Position numbers and translations under genes: made by a program. The notes beneath the pieces were generated by a model. It was not told the DNA's origin and made no database searches. It was given only the letters and a program-made list of their open reading frames with translations. This document shows positions 28,444 to 37,108 of a stretch of 64,000 nucleotides of DNA, piece by piece. Each line of letters opens with the position of its first letter. Position 1 is the stretch's first letter. The stretch is from contig CAXBCR010000002.1 in the NCBI GenBank assembly GCA_963974475.1, positions 282,893-346,892 on the forward strand, written 5' to 3'. The stretch comes from CAJXZP01 sp963974475 (GTDB taxonomy: Bacteria > Bacteroidota > Bacteroidia > Flavobacteriales_G > Salibacteraceae).

Positions 28444-29007
28444 ATGCGTATTCTCCTGATAGATAATTATGATTCGTTTACCTACAACCTGGTGCATATT
28501 GTTGAACCATTGGTAGATGAATTGATAATATGTCGTAATGACGAGGTTAATCTAACGGACGTTGCATCGTTTGATAAAATAATTTTTTCACCTGGTCCAG
28601 CGTTGCCAAAAGAAGCGGGTAAGATGATGGGAATAATCAATTCCTATAATCAAACCAAACCCATGCTAGGAGTTTGTTTAGGGTTTCAGGCAATCATAGA
28701 ATTTTTTGGTGGGGAATTGATAAACTTTTCACCAGTAAGACACGGGGAGGTACGGAATATTAAGATAGATGCAAACAGTAGTTTATTTAAGGACCTCCAC
28801 AAAAATCAAAGCGTGGGTTTGTATCATTCATGGGGAATTATGGAAGGCAAATTGCCCTCCCAATTACAAAGTATTGCACGCGATGAAGAAGGAGTCTCCA
28901 TGGCTTTTAAACATAAGTCGCTCCCTTTATTTGGGGTTCAATTTCATCCCGAATCGGTAATGACTCCAAATGGAAATAAAATAATAGAAAATTGGATTAA
29001 TAGTTAA
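28444..29007 (+). CDS. pabA: Glutamine amidotransferase of aminodeoxychorismate/anthranilate synthase
   Basis: This is a 187-residue class I glutamine amidotransferase. It begins MRILLIDNYDSFTYNLVHI, with SPGPALPKEAG, the nucleophile cysteine in LGVCLGFQAI (about residue 79) and the His/Glu pair in FHPESV. It hands ammonia to chorismate for folate (PabA) or tryptophan (TrpG). The two are hard to separate, and no synthase partner is nearby. The gene ends 3 bases before an MscS gene. Confidence 0.88.
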   Translation: MRILLIDNYDSFTYNLVHIVEPLVDELIICRNDEVNLTDVASFDKIIFSPGPALPKEAGKMMGIINSYNQTKPMLGVCLGFQAIIEFFGGELINFSPVRHGEVRNIKIDANSSLFKDLHKNQSVGLYHSWGIMEGKLPSQLQSIARDEEGVSMAFKHKSLPLFGVQFHPESVMTPNGNKIIENWINS

Positions 29008-29010
29008 GTA

Positions 29011-30078
29011 ATGGAAATTATCACTGAGTTTTTTGAAAAAGAGTTTTATTACAACACGGTTGGCGATTGGGCAATTAGCTTGGGGCTAATCTTTGGTGCA
29101 ATACTTATTGCTCGAATGTTCTATTGGTTTTTAAATAAGGTAGCTGAAAATTTCGCGAAAAAGACGAGCTCCAATTTGGACGACATTTTATTGGCGGCTA
29201 GTAAAGAACCCTCGGTATTTATTGTGGCCATTTTGGCAAGTTGGTATGGATTAAAGCGACTTGTATTTTCGACCGAAATTGACGTTATGATTGGTTCGGT
29301 GTATTATTTCTTGGTAACCATTGGATTTACGTGGTTATTAGTGAGGTTAATCGATGCGTTTATTGAAAAGTATTTACTTCCCTTAGCACAAGAAACGGAG
29401 AGTGATTTTGATGATCAACTATTGCCGATTGTACAAAAAGGGGCACGATCCATATTGTGGGTCTTAGGTATTATTGTAGCGTTAAATAACGCAGGGTATA
29501 ATGTAAGTGCCATTATTGCAGGAATGGGTATTGGTGGTTTAGCTTTTGCTATGGCTGCCAAAGATTCTATTGCTAACTTTTTTGGTGGCTTTACTATTTT
29601 TACTGACAAACCCTTTAAAATTAACGACAGGATTAAGATTGCTGGTTTTGATGGAACCGTAGTTGAAATTGGGATTCGGAGTACCCGGTTAAAAACCTTG
29701 GAGGGAAGAATTGTTACCATTCCCAATTCAAAATTTATTGACGGGTTGGTGGAAAATGTATCCATCGAACCATCTCGAAAAGTGGTGATGAAAATTGGAT
29801 TAACTTATGATACCGCACCTGCACAATTAGAACTGGCTATGGATATGTTGACCGAAATCCAAAAATCAATGCCAAGTCTAGAACCTGAATTTAATGTGGC
29901 TTTTACTGATTTTGGAGATTTTTCATTAGGAATTACCTTTATTTACTACATCAAAAAAGGCTCAGACAATTTCATGGTTCAATCCGAAATGAATTTAAAT
30001 ATTCTTCGAAAATTTAATGCAGCCAAAATTGAAATGGCATTTCCTACGCAAACCATTTATACAAAAAAAGAGGACTAA
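29011..30078 (+). CDS. MscS-family mechanosensitive ion channel
   Basis: This is a 355-residue protein with four or five TM helices (about 20-185). The MscS pore signature follows (GIGGLAFAMAAKDSIANFFGG), then the beta domain (IFTDKPFKINDRIKIAGFDG, VVEIGIRSTRLKTLEGRIV) and a C-terminal alpha/beta domain. It opens under membrane tension to release solutes on hypo-osmotic shock. It is probably cotranscribed with the amidotransferase gene upstream. Confidence 0.94.
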   Translation: MEIITEFFEKEFYYNTVGDWAISLGLIFGAILIARMFYWFLNKVAENFAKKTSSNLDDILLAASKEPSVFIVAILASWYGLKRLVFSTEIDVMIGSVYYFLVTIGFTWLLVRLIDAFIEKYLLPLAQETESDFDDQLLPIVQKGARSILWVLGIIVALNNAGYNVSAIIAGMGIGGLAFAMAAKDSIANFFGGFTIFTDKPFKINDRIKIAGFDGTVVEIGIRSTRLKTLEGRIVTIPNSKFIDGLVENVSIEPSRKVVMKIGLTYDTAPAQLELAMDMLTEIQKSMPSLEPEFNVAFTDFGDFSLGITFIYYIKKGSDNFMVQSEMNLNILRKFNAAKIEMAFPTQTIYTKKED

Positions 30079-30085
30079 CTATATT

Positions 30086-30865
30086 TTAGTTACCAGCTTT
30101 AGGAAGAATAGTATACTCAAAAGTTACTCGGTCATCATACCCAAGAGGGTAGGCATGGTGCTTTTGAAGTCCTTTAATTCCTACATGGAAAGAGATGTCC
30201 TTGCCCACATCGCTTTGCTGAATTTCATATTGAATCACATTACCCGTTTGCCATTTTTTACCAAACAACCGGTATTCTAAATCTTCATCTGTAGGGTGGG
30301 AAGCGAGAATATTAAATTCTAAAATGTCACCAACGGAAAGAGAAAGTTGAGTTTTTAGTTTTTTCGGATTTCCCATGGTCCATAGGTTGGCAAAATTATC
30401 TTTAACCGAATCGATGGTAGGAAACCCTTCTTTACCCACTTCCTTCCAAGTTCGGTATACGGAAATATTATTGCGAATAGTGCCGGTTACTCCTAAAATA
30501 AAGTGTTTTTCGAAACTCAATAATGGTCGATTAAACGCATCTGGATTTTGAAATTTTTGCAAAGTGCGTAAATAGGCCTTAATGTTTTCAAAGTCTCCAA
30601 AGGCAACTTCAAATTGATTATTCCAATGCGTACTAATTATGGTGATAATATCAATGAAATTACAGTAGTTCAGCAATCTACCTTCGGTAGTTAATGGGTT
30701 AAACTCCTGCTCATATTGCAATCTAATTTGGTTCAGCTCTTTTAATCGCTCTTCACTTAGGCCGCTTTCTGTCATCCAATTTTTGCCCCAACTGTCGGAA
30801 ATTATCATAGAAATAAAGTCTTTCATGATCATATCCGTATCCAATAATGATTGTCTTATATCCAT
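30086..30865 (-). CDS. Protein with possible Swt1-type HEPN-like domain and Ig-like C-terminus
   Basis: This is a 259-residue protein without signal peptide or TM helix. Residues about 60-140 (LLNYCNFIDIITIISTHW, then SFEKHFILGVTGTIRNNIS) fit the helical pattern of Swt1-family HEPN domains. Where active members have R-N-x3-H the sequence is RNNISV, so the RNase histidine is missing. Residues about 165-255 (KTQLSLSVGDILEFNI, HVGIKGLQKHHAYPLGYDD) look like a beta-sandwich, Ig-like domain. Assignment is tentative. A binding rather than catalytic role would fit. Confidence 0.4.
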   Translation of the reverse strand: MDIRQSLLDTDMIMKDFISMIISDSWGKNWMTESGLSEERLKELNQIRLQYEQEFNPLTTEGRLLNYCNFIDIITIISTHWNNQFEVAFGDFENIKAYLRTLQKFQNPDAFNRPLLSFEKHFILGVTGTIRNNISVYRTWKEVGKEGFPTIDSVKDNFANLWTMGNPKKLKTQLSLSVGDILEFNILASHPTDEDLEYRLFGKKWQTGNVIQYEIQQSDVGKDISFHVGIKGLQKHHAYPLGYDDRVTFEYTILPKAGN

Positions 30866-30973
30866 CCTTTATATGTTAACTCGTCACTTTACAAACATAG
30901 TTATAAATTTGTGAGGTAGTAAAAATCGGCTTTTGGAAATAATATACTTTCCCAAGGCGTAAAAAACAGAGAT

Positions 30974-31864
30974 ATGAAATCATATATTGGGTGTTTGCTT
31001 TTTTTAATTCCGGTACTAAGTAATGCGCAATGCCTTACTGGTGATTGTGAAAACGGATATGGAAAATATTCATGTGATTGTGGATACGTGTATGAAGGTG
31101 AGTTTTTGAACGGGCAGAAGGTAAATGGTACTTTAACCAAAAAAGATTTGGTTTATACCGGAACTTTTGAGGATGATCTAGCTTCCGGATATGGCGTTAT
31201 GAAATACAAAGATGGTTCTTGGTTTGAAGGAACCTTCAAAGCCAATGCACCTCATGGTTATGGAACATATAATTTCAAAAAGGGGCAATTGTATAAAGGT
31301 GAAATTTTTGAAGGTTCATTTGCCGGACTTGGTGTTCTTATTTACAAGGATGAAGATGGACGAATTGTGGAAACGCAGATAGGACATTTTGACGAAGACC
31401 AGTTGAATGGAATGGGGGCCTCCATCAGTTATAACGGGGATATTTATTTTGGAGAATTCAGTAATGGTGATTACATGGGATTTGGAGCCTATATTTTTGC
31501 AGAAACAGAGACTGCAGAAGCAGGAGAATTTCATAAAAAGAAATTGCATACCGATGTATTGCTCCAGGACTATCCAGAACGCGGTAGTTTTGGCGTAAAA
31601 GGATATTCGGTAGATAGTTTAAGTTTTGATTTAGTAGGGAATGTGTACGGAACGAATATGCTGATTACCGTTTCTAATTCTGCCAACCAGTCTTTATACA
31701 TCTACTATGACAATGCTAAAAAAGAGTTTTTTATGTCCACATTTAACCATGAAACAAAAGGTCAGTTGGTTGATTTAGAGGGACGTATTTACGAAGCCAT
31801 AATTGAGATGGGTGATAGTATCACCATCCAAAAAGTAACTCAATTATATACAAAAGGGAAATGA
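30974..31864 (+). CDS. Secreted MORN-repeat protein
   Basis: This is a 296-residue protein with a signal peptide (MKSYIGCLLFLIPVLSNAQ). Several MORN-type repeats span about 20-185 (YEGEFLNGQKVNGTL, GYGVMKYKDGSWFEGTF, GYGTYNFKKGQLYKGEI, YFGEFSNGDYMGFGAY). The C-terminal 100 residues are unassigned. MORN repeats form beta-hairpin strips that can bind lipid or protein. The stop codon overlaps the next start (ATGA), so translation of the two genes is coupled. Confidence 0.85.
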   Translation: MKSYIGCLLFLIPVLSNAQCLTGDCENGYGKYSCDCGYVYEGEFLNGQKVNGTLTKKDLVYTGTFEDDLASGYGVMKYKDGSWFEGTFKANAPHGYGTYNFKKGQLYKGEIFEGSFAGLGVLIYKDEDGRIVETQIGHFDEDQLNGMGASISYNGDIYFGEFSNGDYMGFGAYIFAETETAEAGEFHKKKLHTDVLLQDYPERGSFGVKGYSVDSLSFDLVGNVYGTNMLITVSNSANQSLYIYYDNAKKEFFMSTFNHETKGQLVDLEGRIYEAIIEMGDSITIQKVTQLYTKGK

Positions 31865-32910
31865 CAACAACTAAAAAAGTCTTAGGGATGATTCTGATAG
31901 GAATCATCTATTTTGTTTTTGATACTTTGTTACAGGCCGGTTACTTTAAAACCATTGAGAATACTACAGGACAAACAGCGCTGAAGGTGTACACTCAAAT
32001 GACTGGTACCGAGGATTTGGAATGGGATAGACCGCAAAACAAATTGTATATATCAGCTACCGATAGGAGAAGTTATAATCTGGGTGAACCCAATAGTCAA
32101 GATGGGGTTTATCTATTGCCAACGGATAAAAAAGGTGCAACACCTGTAAAAATGAGGACAGATTTTGAGGGCGATTTTCATCCCCATGGAATGTCTCTAT
32201 TTTATAGTGATTCCCTTCCGTACTTATATGTGGTCAATCATACTTTTGAAAGAAGCTCGGTGGAGTTGTTTAAAATTGAGAATGAATTTTTGAGCCATTT
32301 ACAGACTTTTACAGGAGTCTTATTATCTAGCCCAAATGATGTAGTGGGAGATGAAATCGGAAAATTTTATGTGACTAATGATCATGGAAATACCAGTGCT
32401 TATGGCCGGGCAGTAGAAGATTATTTGCGCATGCCATATTCGTTTGTTTTGTATTATGATGGTGTGGAATTTAAAAAAGCACATGAAGGAATGGTGTATG
32501 CCAATGGCGTTCAACTTTCAAATGACGGCACTCAATTGTATGCTTCTCACACCACTGGACATGAAATATTTATTCTGGATCGGAAAAAGAATACGGGGGC
32601 ACTTACGCTAAAGAAAACCATTGATTTAGGAACAGGGTTAGACAATATTGACGTGGATGAAAACAATGTGATTTGGGTGGCCGCTCACGCAAAAATCTTT
32701 GACTTTTTGGGTCATTCAAAGGATTCTGCCGTAAAATCGCCATCGCAATTTTTTAGAATTAACGAACAAAATGGGAAATTTAACGTAACCAAAGTGTACG
32801 AAAACGATGGGAATCAAATTTCAGGTTCTAGCGTGGTAGTGGTAAAAAATGATACCGCTTTTGTGGGGTGTGTTTTTGACCCAATGCTATTAGAATTGAA
32901 ATTAGACTAA
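31861..32910 (+). CDS. Paraoxonase/arylesterase-like beta-propeller protein
   Basis: This is a 349-residue protein with an N-terminal hydrophobic anchor (about 7-28) and a six-bladed SMP-30/paraoxonase-type propeller. Characteristic pieces are DFHPHGMSL, SSPNDVVG, FYVTNDHG and YANGVQLSNDGTQLYASHT, which carry the calcium-binding asparagines and aspartates of paraoxonases. Members hydrolyse lactones and esters. It overlaps the MORN gene by 4 bases, and its stop overlaps the convergent PagL-like gene by 4 bases. Confidence 0.8.
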   Translation: MTTTKKVLGMILIGIIYFVFDTLLQAGYFKTIENTTGQTALKVYTQMTGTEDLEWDRPQNKLYISATDRRSYNLGEPNSQDGVYLLPTDKKGATPVKMRTDFEGDFHPHGMSLFYSDSLPYLYVVNHTFERSSVELFKIENEFLSHLQTFTGVLLSSPNDVVGDEIGKFYVTNDHGNTSAYGRAVEDYLRMPYSFVLYYDGVEFKKAHEGMVYANGVQLSNDGTQLYASHTTGHEIFILDRKKNTGALTLKKTIDLGTGLDNIDVDENNVIWVAAHAKIFDFLGHSKDSAVKSPSQFFRINEQNGKFNVTKVYENDGNQISGSSVVVVKNDTAFVGCVFDPMLLELKLD

Positions 32911-34088
32911 AACTTGATTTTATATCCTGCCGTTAATTCTATCCAATCGGCTTGTCCAAAATTTACCGCACGTAACGAAGCACCTAGGTAAAAGCCTTTA
33001 TAGATGTTATATCGGGTACCAATTCGTTGGTAAAAGAAGGGAGTAGGGTCGTGTGTAGTGCGGTAAAAATAAAATCCGGGTTGCAGTACAAGCGAGAGTT
33101 TACCAATGCTTAATTCATAAGAAAGAATCAGAGCTAATTTGGCTTTTTCGGAAAAAGAAGGAGGGAACGAGGAATTGGTGTCTCCCACCACCAAACCGTG
33201 CGCATTGTCGGATGGGTCCATTGTGAAATCTACACCAGCGCCAATTTTTGAACGTCTAGAAATTTGACGTTGGTACACTAAAGCGAAATTGTAAATAGTA
33301 AACGACATGTCACCGAATCGAGCTTTGTTAGTAGAATCAGAGGCAGAAACATCAATTTGTTTGGTGCCAATGGCATAACTTAACGATAATTCATTGGAAG
33401 GTGAGAATTTGGCTAATTCATGCGGTTGTAAAATTGGCTTTTCCGGATTTAACTGATAGGTAAATGCTAACCTTGGGTCGAATAAATTGATACCAAAATT
33501 TGGCATTTTTAACGCTCCATTACTTCCATGACTAAAACCTAGACTAGCTTCCATACCTAGCCTTTTAGTAAGGTTATGTTGGTAAATGATACCTAAATGA
33601 GCATAAAGGGAAGAAGTGGAGCCCAATAAAACATTGTACGGATTGGTTTCCATGTTTTGCGGATTCCAGCCAAGGGCCACACCAAAATGAAATCCCCAAT
33701 CTAATTGCGCATTTTTCCACCGATGAATTGGACCTTCAAAAAGCGCGTAAGTAGCCACGGGACTTCCTATTTCATCCGTTTGCGGAAACCAAAGGTATTG
33801 GATACCAAACCCGAATTTTGGAAAATGGTATAGTTGGTGCCAGTCTCGTTTTCCATTGGTTTGAAAAAGAATTTCGGCCGATATATTTTGCCCTTGAGTA
33901 ATGGGTTGCCCAGCCTTGTTTTTAGTCCTTAAAAAGTCGTTGGTGGCCATTACCCGCATGTTACCGTAACTAACTCTAAAAAATAGGTGACTGTCGAAAT
34001 TTGGGGTTACATCCTGCTTTTGTTGCGAATGTGCCGGATTAACCACAGAAACGAGCAATAGGAATGAAAAAAATAATGACTTGTACAT
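32907..34088 (-). CDS. Acyloxyacyl hydrolase / PagL-like outer-membrane protein
   Basis: This is a 393-residue protein from the ATG at 34088. An earlier in-frame ATG (34136) lies upstream of a TATTTTTG -7 element (34107-34114), so the shorter form, with signal peptide MYKSLFFSFLLLVSVVNPAHS, is preferred. Transmembrane beta strands run through the whole protein. The block LGFSHGSNGALKMPNFGINLF matches the His-Ser active-site region of lipid A 3-O-deacylases (HxSN-type motif). It may trim lipid A in the outer membrane. Confidence 0.75.
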   Translation of the reverse strand: MYKSLFFSFLLLVSVVNPAHSQQKQDVTPNFDSHLFFRVSYGNMRVMATNDFLRTKNKAGQPITQGQNISAEILFQTNGKRDWHQLYHFPKFGFGIQYLWFPQTDEIGSPVATYALFEGPIHRWKNAQLDWGFHFGVALGWNPQNMETNPYNVLLGSTSSLYAHLGIIYQHNLTKRLGMEASLGFSHGSNGALKMPNFGINLFDPRLAFTYQLNPEKPILQPHELAKFSPSNELSLSYAIGTKQIDVSASDSTNKARFGDMSFTIYNFALVYQRQISRRSKIGAGVDFTMDPSDNAHGLVVGDTNSSFPPSFSEKAKLALILSYELSIGKLSLVLQPGFYFYRTTHDPTPFFYQRIGTRYNIYKGFYLGASLRAVNFGQADWIELTAGYKIKF

Positions 34089-34106
34089 TTGGTAAAATAG
34101 TTGTGT

Positions 34107-34114
34107 CAAAAATA
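34107..34114 (-). promoter_or_regulatory. -7 element TATTTTTG of the PagL-like gene
   Basis: A TAnnTTTG match 18 bases before the chosen start; it argues against the longer start. Confidence 0.45.
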
Positions 34115-34232
34115 ATTTTCTATCGCAATAATTCATGGATGAATTTTAATATTTTTATTTCCATTTTTAACCGAAACTGTTGAGGTAATATTGTGTTACA
34201 GGTACTAAATCCTACACCTACTGAGTTGTTTC

Positions 34233-34386
34233 CTCAAACCATCTCTATTTACGGATTAGCACTTCGTTCTTTTTCCATTTACCTGCGTTAAATTTGTTAA
34301 CCATAGCGGTGCTATGCTGAAAAAATTTGCCTTGTTAAAAGAAAAAATTACTTTGTCCAAAAACCGAAAACATAAATGGCTTGAGT
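34233..34386. repeat. 154-bp imperfect palindromic repeat, copy 1
   Basis: It begins CTCAAACCAT and ends ATGGCTTGAG(T), so the ends are inverted repeats. The centre is the hairpin CATAGC ggt GCTATG, and the two arms can pair imperfectly along about 75 bases each. The copy at 34392-34545 appears identical. MITE-like or REP-like; no coding content. Confidence 0.85.
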
Positions 34387-34391
34387 CAATA

Positions 34392-34545
34392 CTCAAACCA
34401 TCTCTATTTACGGATTAGCACTTCGTTCTTTTTCCATTTACCTGCGTTAAATTTGTTAACCATAGCGGTGCTATGCTGAAAAAATTTGCCTTGTTAAAAG
34501 AAAAAATTACTTTGTCCAAAAACCGAAAACATAAATGGCTTGAGT
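34392..34545. repeat. 154-bp imperfect palindromic repeat, copy 2
   Basis: A tandem copy of 34233-34386 separated by the five bases CAATA (period 159 bp). Its last base is the first base of the TATATTTG -7 element of the following operon. Confidence 0.85.
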
Positions 34546-34552
34546 ATATTTG
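34545..34552 (+). promoter_or_regulatory. -7 element TATATTTG of the DUF4199-glycosyltransferase operon
   Basis: An exact TAnnTTTG match, 33 bases before the ATG, directly abutting the palindromic repeat. It also overlaps the upstream TTG that could otherwise extend the DUF4199 frame. Confidence 0.6.
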
Positions 34553-34585
34553 CTTTTATTCATTTTAAACTTAAAAATCGAAATT

Positions 34586-35143
34586 ATGCTTGATAAGGAA
34601 TTTTACATTAAAAACGGACTAATTTACGGAGTAGTGAATATGGTTTACCTAATGATTACGTATGTAATGGGGGTAGATACCATGATTAGTTATTGGAATT
34701 CTGGCGCATCTATTTTGATTGGTTTAGGAATGATGGTTTATATGGGGATTCAAGTGCGTAACGCTAACGGAGGGTTTATGACCTTAGGAGAAGGCTTCAA
34801 ATCTATTCTTGTGATTTATGCTTTAGGTGCTTTCTTGTATTTATTATTCAATTTTGTTTTAGGACAAGTAATAGACCCTGAATTACCTGGGAAATTAGCA
34901 GAGGCTACCATAAACAAAACAATTGCGATGATGGAAAATTTTGATTTACCGGAAGATCAATTGGATACAATTTATGATGAAATGGAAACCAAAGTTCAAG
35001 ACCAAATGGCAAGTATGTACACTATTACTGGGTTTATTCAAACATATTTGATGACCGTAGCCTTTGGTGCAATTGGAGCTTTAATTGGTGCAGCAATTAC
35101 TAAAAAAGCTAACCCAAATCCTTTTGAAGAAGAAGCAATTTAA
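34586..35143 (+). CDS. DUF4199 membrane protein
   Basis: This is a 185-residue protein from the ATG at 34586. Four TM helices are visible (about 10-28, 35-54, 68-90 and 148-170) with a polar segment between the third and fourth. It matches DUF4199, a Bacteroidota family of unknown function that is commonly encoded directly before a GT2 glycosyltransferase, as here (7-base gap). A role in lipid-linked sugar or envelope synthesis is inferred from context only. Confidence 0.85.
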   Translation: MLDKEFYIKNGLIYGVVNMVYLMITYVMGVDTMISYWNSGASILIGLGMMVYMGIQVRNANGGFMTLGEGFKSILVIYALGAFLYLLFNFVLGQVIDPELPGKLAEATINKTIAMMENFDLPEDQLDTIYDEMETKVQDQMASMYTITGFIQTYLMTVAFGAIGALIGAAITKKANPNPFEEEAI

Positions 35144-35150
35144 AAATTAA

Positions 35151-36125
35151 ATGGCAGAATTAGAACGACTTGATATTTCGGTGGTGATTCCTCTTTTTAA
35201 TGAGGAAGAATCGTTAAAAGAATTGGCGCAATGGATTACCAAGGTAATGGAAGCGAACAATTATACTTACGAAGTATTATTTATTGATGACGGAAGTAAT
35301 GATACTTCTTGGGAGATTATTCGAAAATTGTCGGATGAGAATCCGAATTTAAAAGGAATTAAATTCCGAAGAAATTACGGGAAATCAGGTGCGTTACAGG
35401 TAGGGTTTCAAGAAACTTTGGGTGATGTGGTGATTACCATGGATGCCGATTTACAGGATAGTCCGGATGAAATCCCAGAATTGTATAATTTGATTATGAA
35501 AGATAAATTCGACCTTATTTCAGGGTGGAAAAAAGAACGTCATGATCCAATTACCAAAACTGTTCCTACCAAACTTTTTAACTGGGCTACCCGTAAGCTT
35601 TCGGGTATCGAGTTGAATGATTTTAACTGTGGATTAAAATCCTATAACGGCAAAGTGGTTCGTTCTATTGAAGTGTATGGAGAGATGCATCGGTATATTC
35701 CGGTGATTGCTAAGCGCAGTGGATTCACCAAAATTGGAGAAAAGGTAGTGAAGCATTACCCTCGAAAATATGGTGTTACTAAATTCGGTTTAGAGCGTTT
35801 TATCAATGGTTTTTTGGATTTACTTTCCATTACATTCGTTACAAAATATGGTAAAAAACCCATGCATTTTTTCGGTTTGTTTGGAACCATGATGTTTTTC
35901 TTTGGGTTCTTAATTGCCGCGTATTTGGGAATAGAAAAAATGTACTACGTTTTCAATCATAAAACGTTGCGTTTGGTTACCGATAGTCCGATGTTTTATA
36001 TTGGACTTGCCATGATGATTATGGGAACGCAAATGTTTTTAGCTGGATTTTTGGGCGAAATGGTTTCCCGTTCATCTGCCGATAGAAACAAATATCAAAT
36101 TGAAGAAAAATCTAATTTAGATTAA
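35151..36125 (+). CDS. GT2 glycosyltransferase, polyprenyl-phosphate sugar synthase type
   Basis: This is a 324-residue protein. The N-terminal GT-A fold has VVIPLFNEEESLKELA, the nucleotide-binding FIDDGSNDTS and the metal-binding DADLQDSP, which is the DPM1/GtrB/ArnC signature. Two C-terminal TM helices (about 235-260 and 280-305) anchor it. Such enzymes load a sugar on undecaprenyl or dolichyl phosphate. It is second in a five-gene operon and 3 bases before a second GT2 gene. Confidence 0.92.
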   Translation: MAELERLDISVVIPLFNEEESLKELAQWITKVMEANNYTYEVLFIDDGSNDTSWEIIRKLSDENPNLKGIKFRRNYGKSGALQVGFQETLGDVVITMDADLQDSPDEIPELYNLIMKDKFDLISGWKKERHDPITKTVPTKLFNWATRKLSGIELNDFNCGLKSYNGKVVRSIEVYGEMHRYIPVIAKRSGFTKIGEKVVKHYPRKYGVTKFGLERFINGFLDLLSITFVTKYGKKPMHFFGLFGTMMFFFGFLIAAYLGIEKMYYVFNHKTLRLVTDSPMFYIGLAMMIMGTQMFLAGFLGEMVSRSSADRNKYQIEEKSNLD

Positions 36126-36128
36126 TTC

Positions 36129-37097
36129 ATGGGGCGATTTTATTCTGCAATAATCCCGTTGTACAATAGACCGGATGAAATTGATGAGCTATTAGAATCT
36201 CTTACCAAACAAACCTACACTAACTTTGAAGTGGTCATTATTGAAGATGGTTCGGTAAATGACGCCAAAGAAATTGTAGACAAGTATAAGGATTCCCTAT
36301 CCATACAATATCAATTTAAAGAGAATGGTGGACAAGGGTTTGCTAGAAACTTAGGATTTGAACTGGCTAAAGGAGATTACTTTGTGATTTTTGATAGCGA
36401 TGCCATTATTCCATCCCATTATTTTCAGGCAGTTGAAGATTATTTAAATACCAGTTACGTTGATGCGTTTGGCGGACCAGATGCCGCTCACGAAAGTTTT
36501 ACACCTATTCAAAAAGCGATTAGTTATTCCATGACCTCGCTATTCACCACCGGTGGAATTAGAGGAAGAGAAAAACACGTGGGTCAATTTCATCCTCGTA
36601 GTTTTAATATGGGACTATCTCGTGCCGTTTACGATAAAGTAGGTGGATTTGTTATTACCCGAATGGGAGAGGATATCGAATTTTCCATCCGTATTATTAA
36701 TAATGGTTTTAAAACGGCACTTATACCTAACGCATTTATTTATCATAAGCGTAGAACAAGTTTACTCCAATTTTATAAGCAACTTCATTTTTTTGGACGT
36801 GCAAGAATTAACATTTGGCGGTTTTATAAGTCCGAATTAAAACCGGTGCATCTATTGCCCGCTTTTTTTGTGGTGTCCATTTGGATTTGGTTGGTAAGCT
36901 TTTTAATCTTTCCACCTCTTTTCTTTGCAGGGATGGGGGTATTGTCTCTATATTACATCGCTATATTTATGGACTCGGCCATTCAAAATAAATCGATTGG
37001 AATTGGGTTACTTAGTATTCCTACTTCATTTATTCAACTGTATGCGTACGGAATTGGATTTTTTGGAGAATTAAGAACTAAATTAGCAAACGGTTAA
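36129..37097 (+). CDS. GT2 glycosyltransferase with C-terminal membrane helices
   Basis: This is a 322-residue protein. The GT-A core has AIIPLYNRPDEIDELLESL, VVIIEDGSVND, GQGFARNLG and the DxD-type FDSDA, and a later GEDIEFSIRI segment supplies the acceptor-side residues. Two or three TM helices follow (about 240-285). It probably transfers a sugar onto a membrane-bound acceptor made by the preceding genes. Donor and acceptor are unknown. Confidence 0.88.
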   Translation: MGRFYSAIIPLYNRPDEIDELLESLTKQTYTNFEVVIIEDGSVNDAKEIVDKYKDSLSIQYQFKENGGQGFARNLGFELAKGDYFVIFDSDAIIPSHYFQAVEDYLNTSYVDAFGGPDAAHESFTPIQKAISYSMTSLFTTGGIRGREKHVGQFHPRSFNMGLSRAVYDKVGGFVITRMGEDIEFSIRIINNGFKTALIPNAFIYHKRRTSLLQFYKQLHFFGRARINIWRFYKSELKPVHLLPAFFVVSIWIWLVSFLIFPPLFFAGMGVLSLYYIAIFMDSAIQNKSIGIGLLSIPTSFIQLYAYGIGFFGELRTKLANG

Positions 37098-37108
37098 TTT
37101 CGATACCT

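Noticed and set aside
34233..34545. CRISPR array
   Set aside because: There are only two copies, each 154 bp and palindromic, with a 5-base gap and no cas genes.
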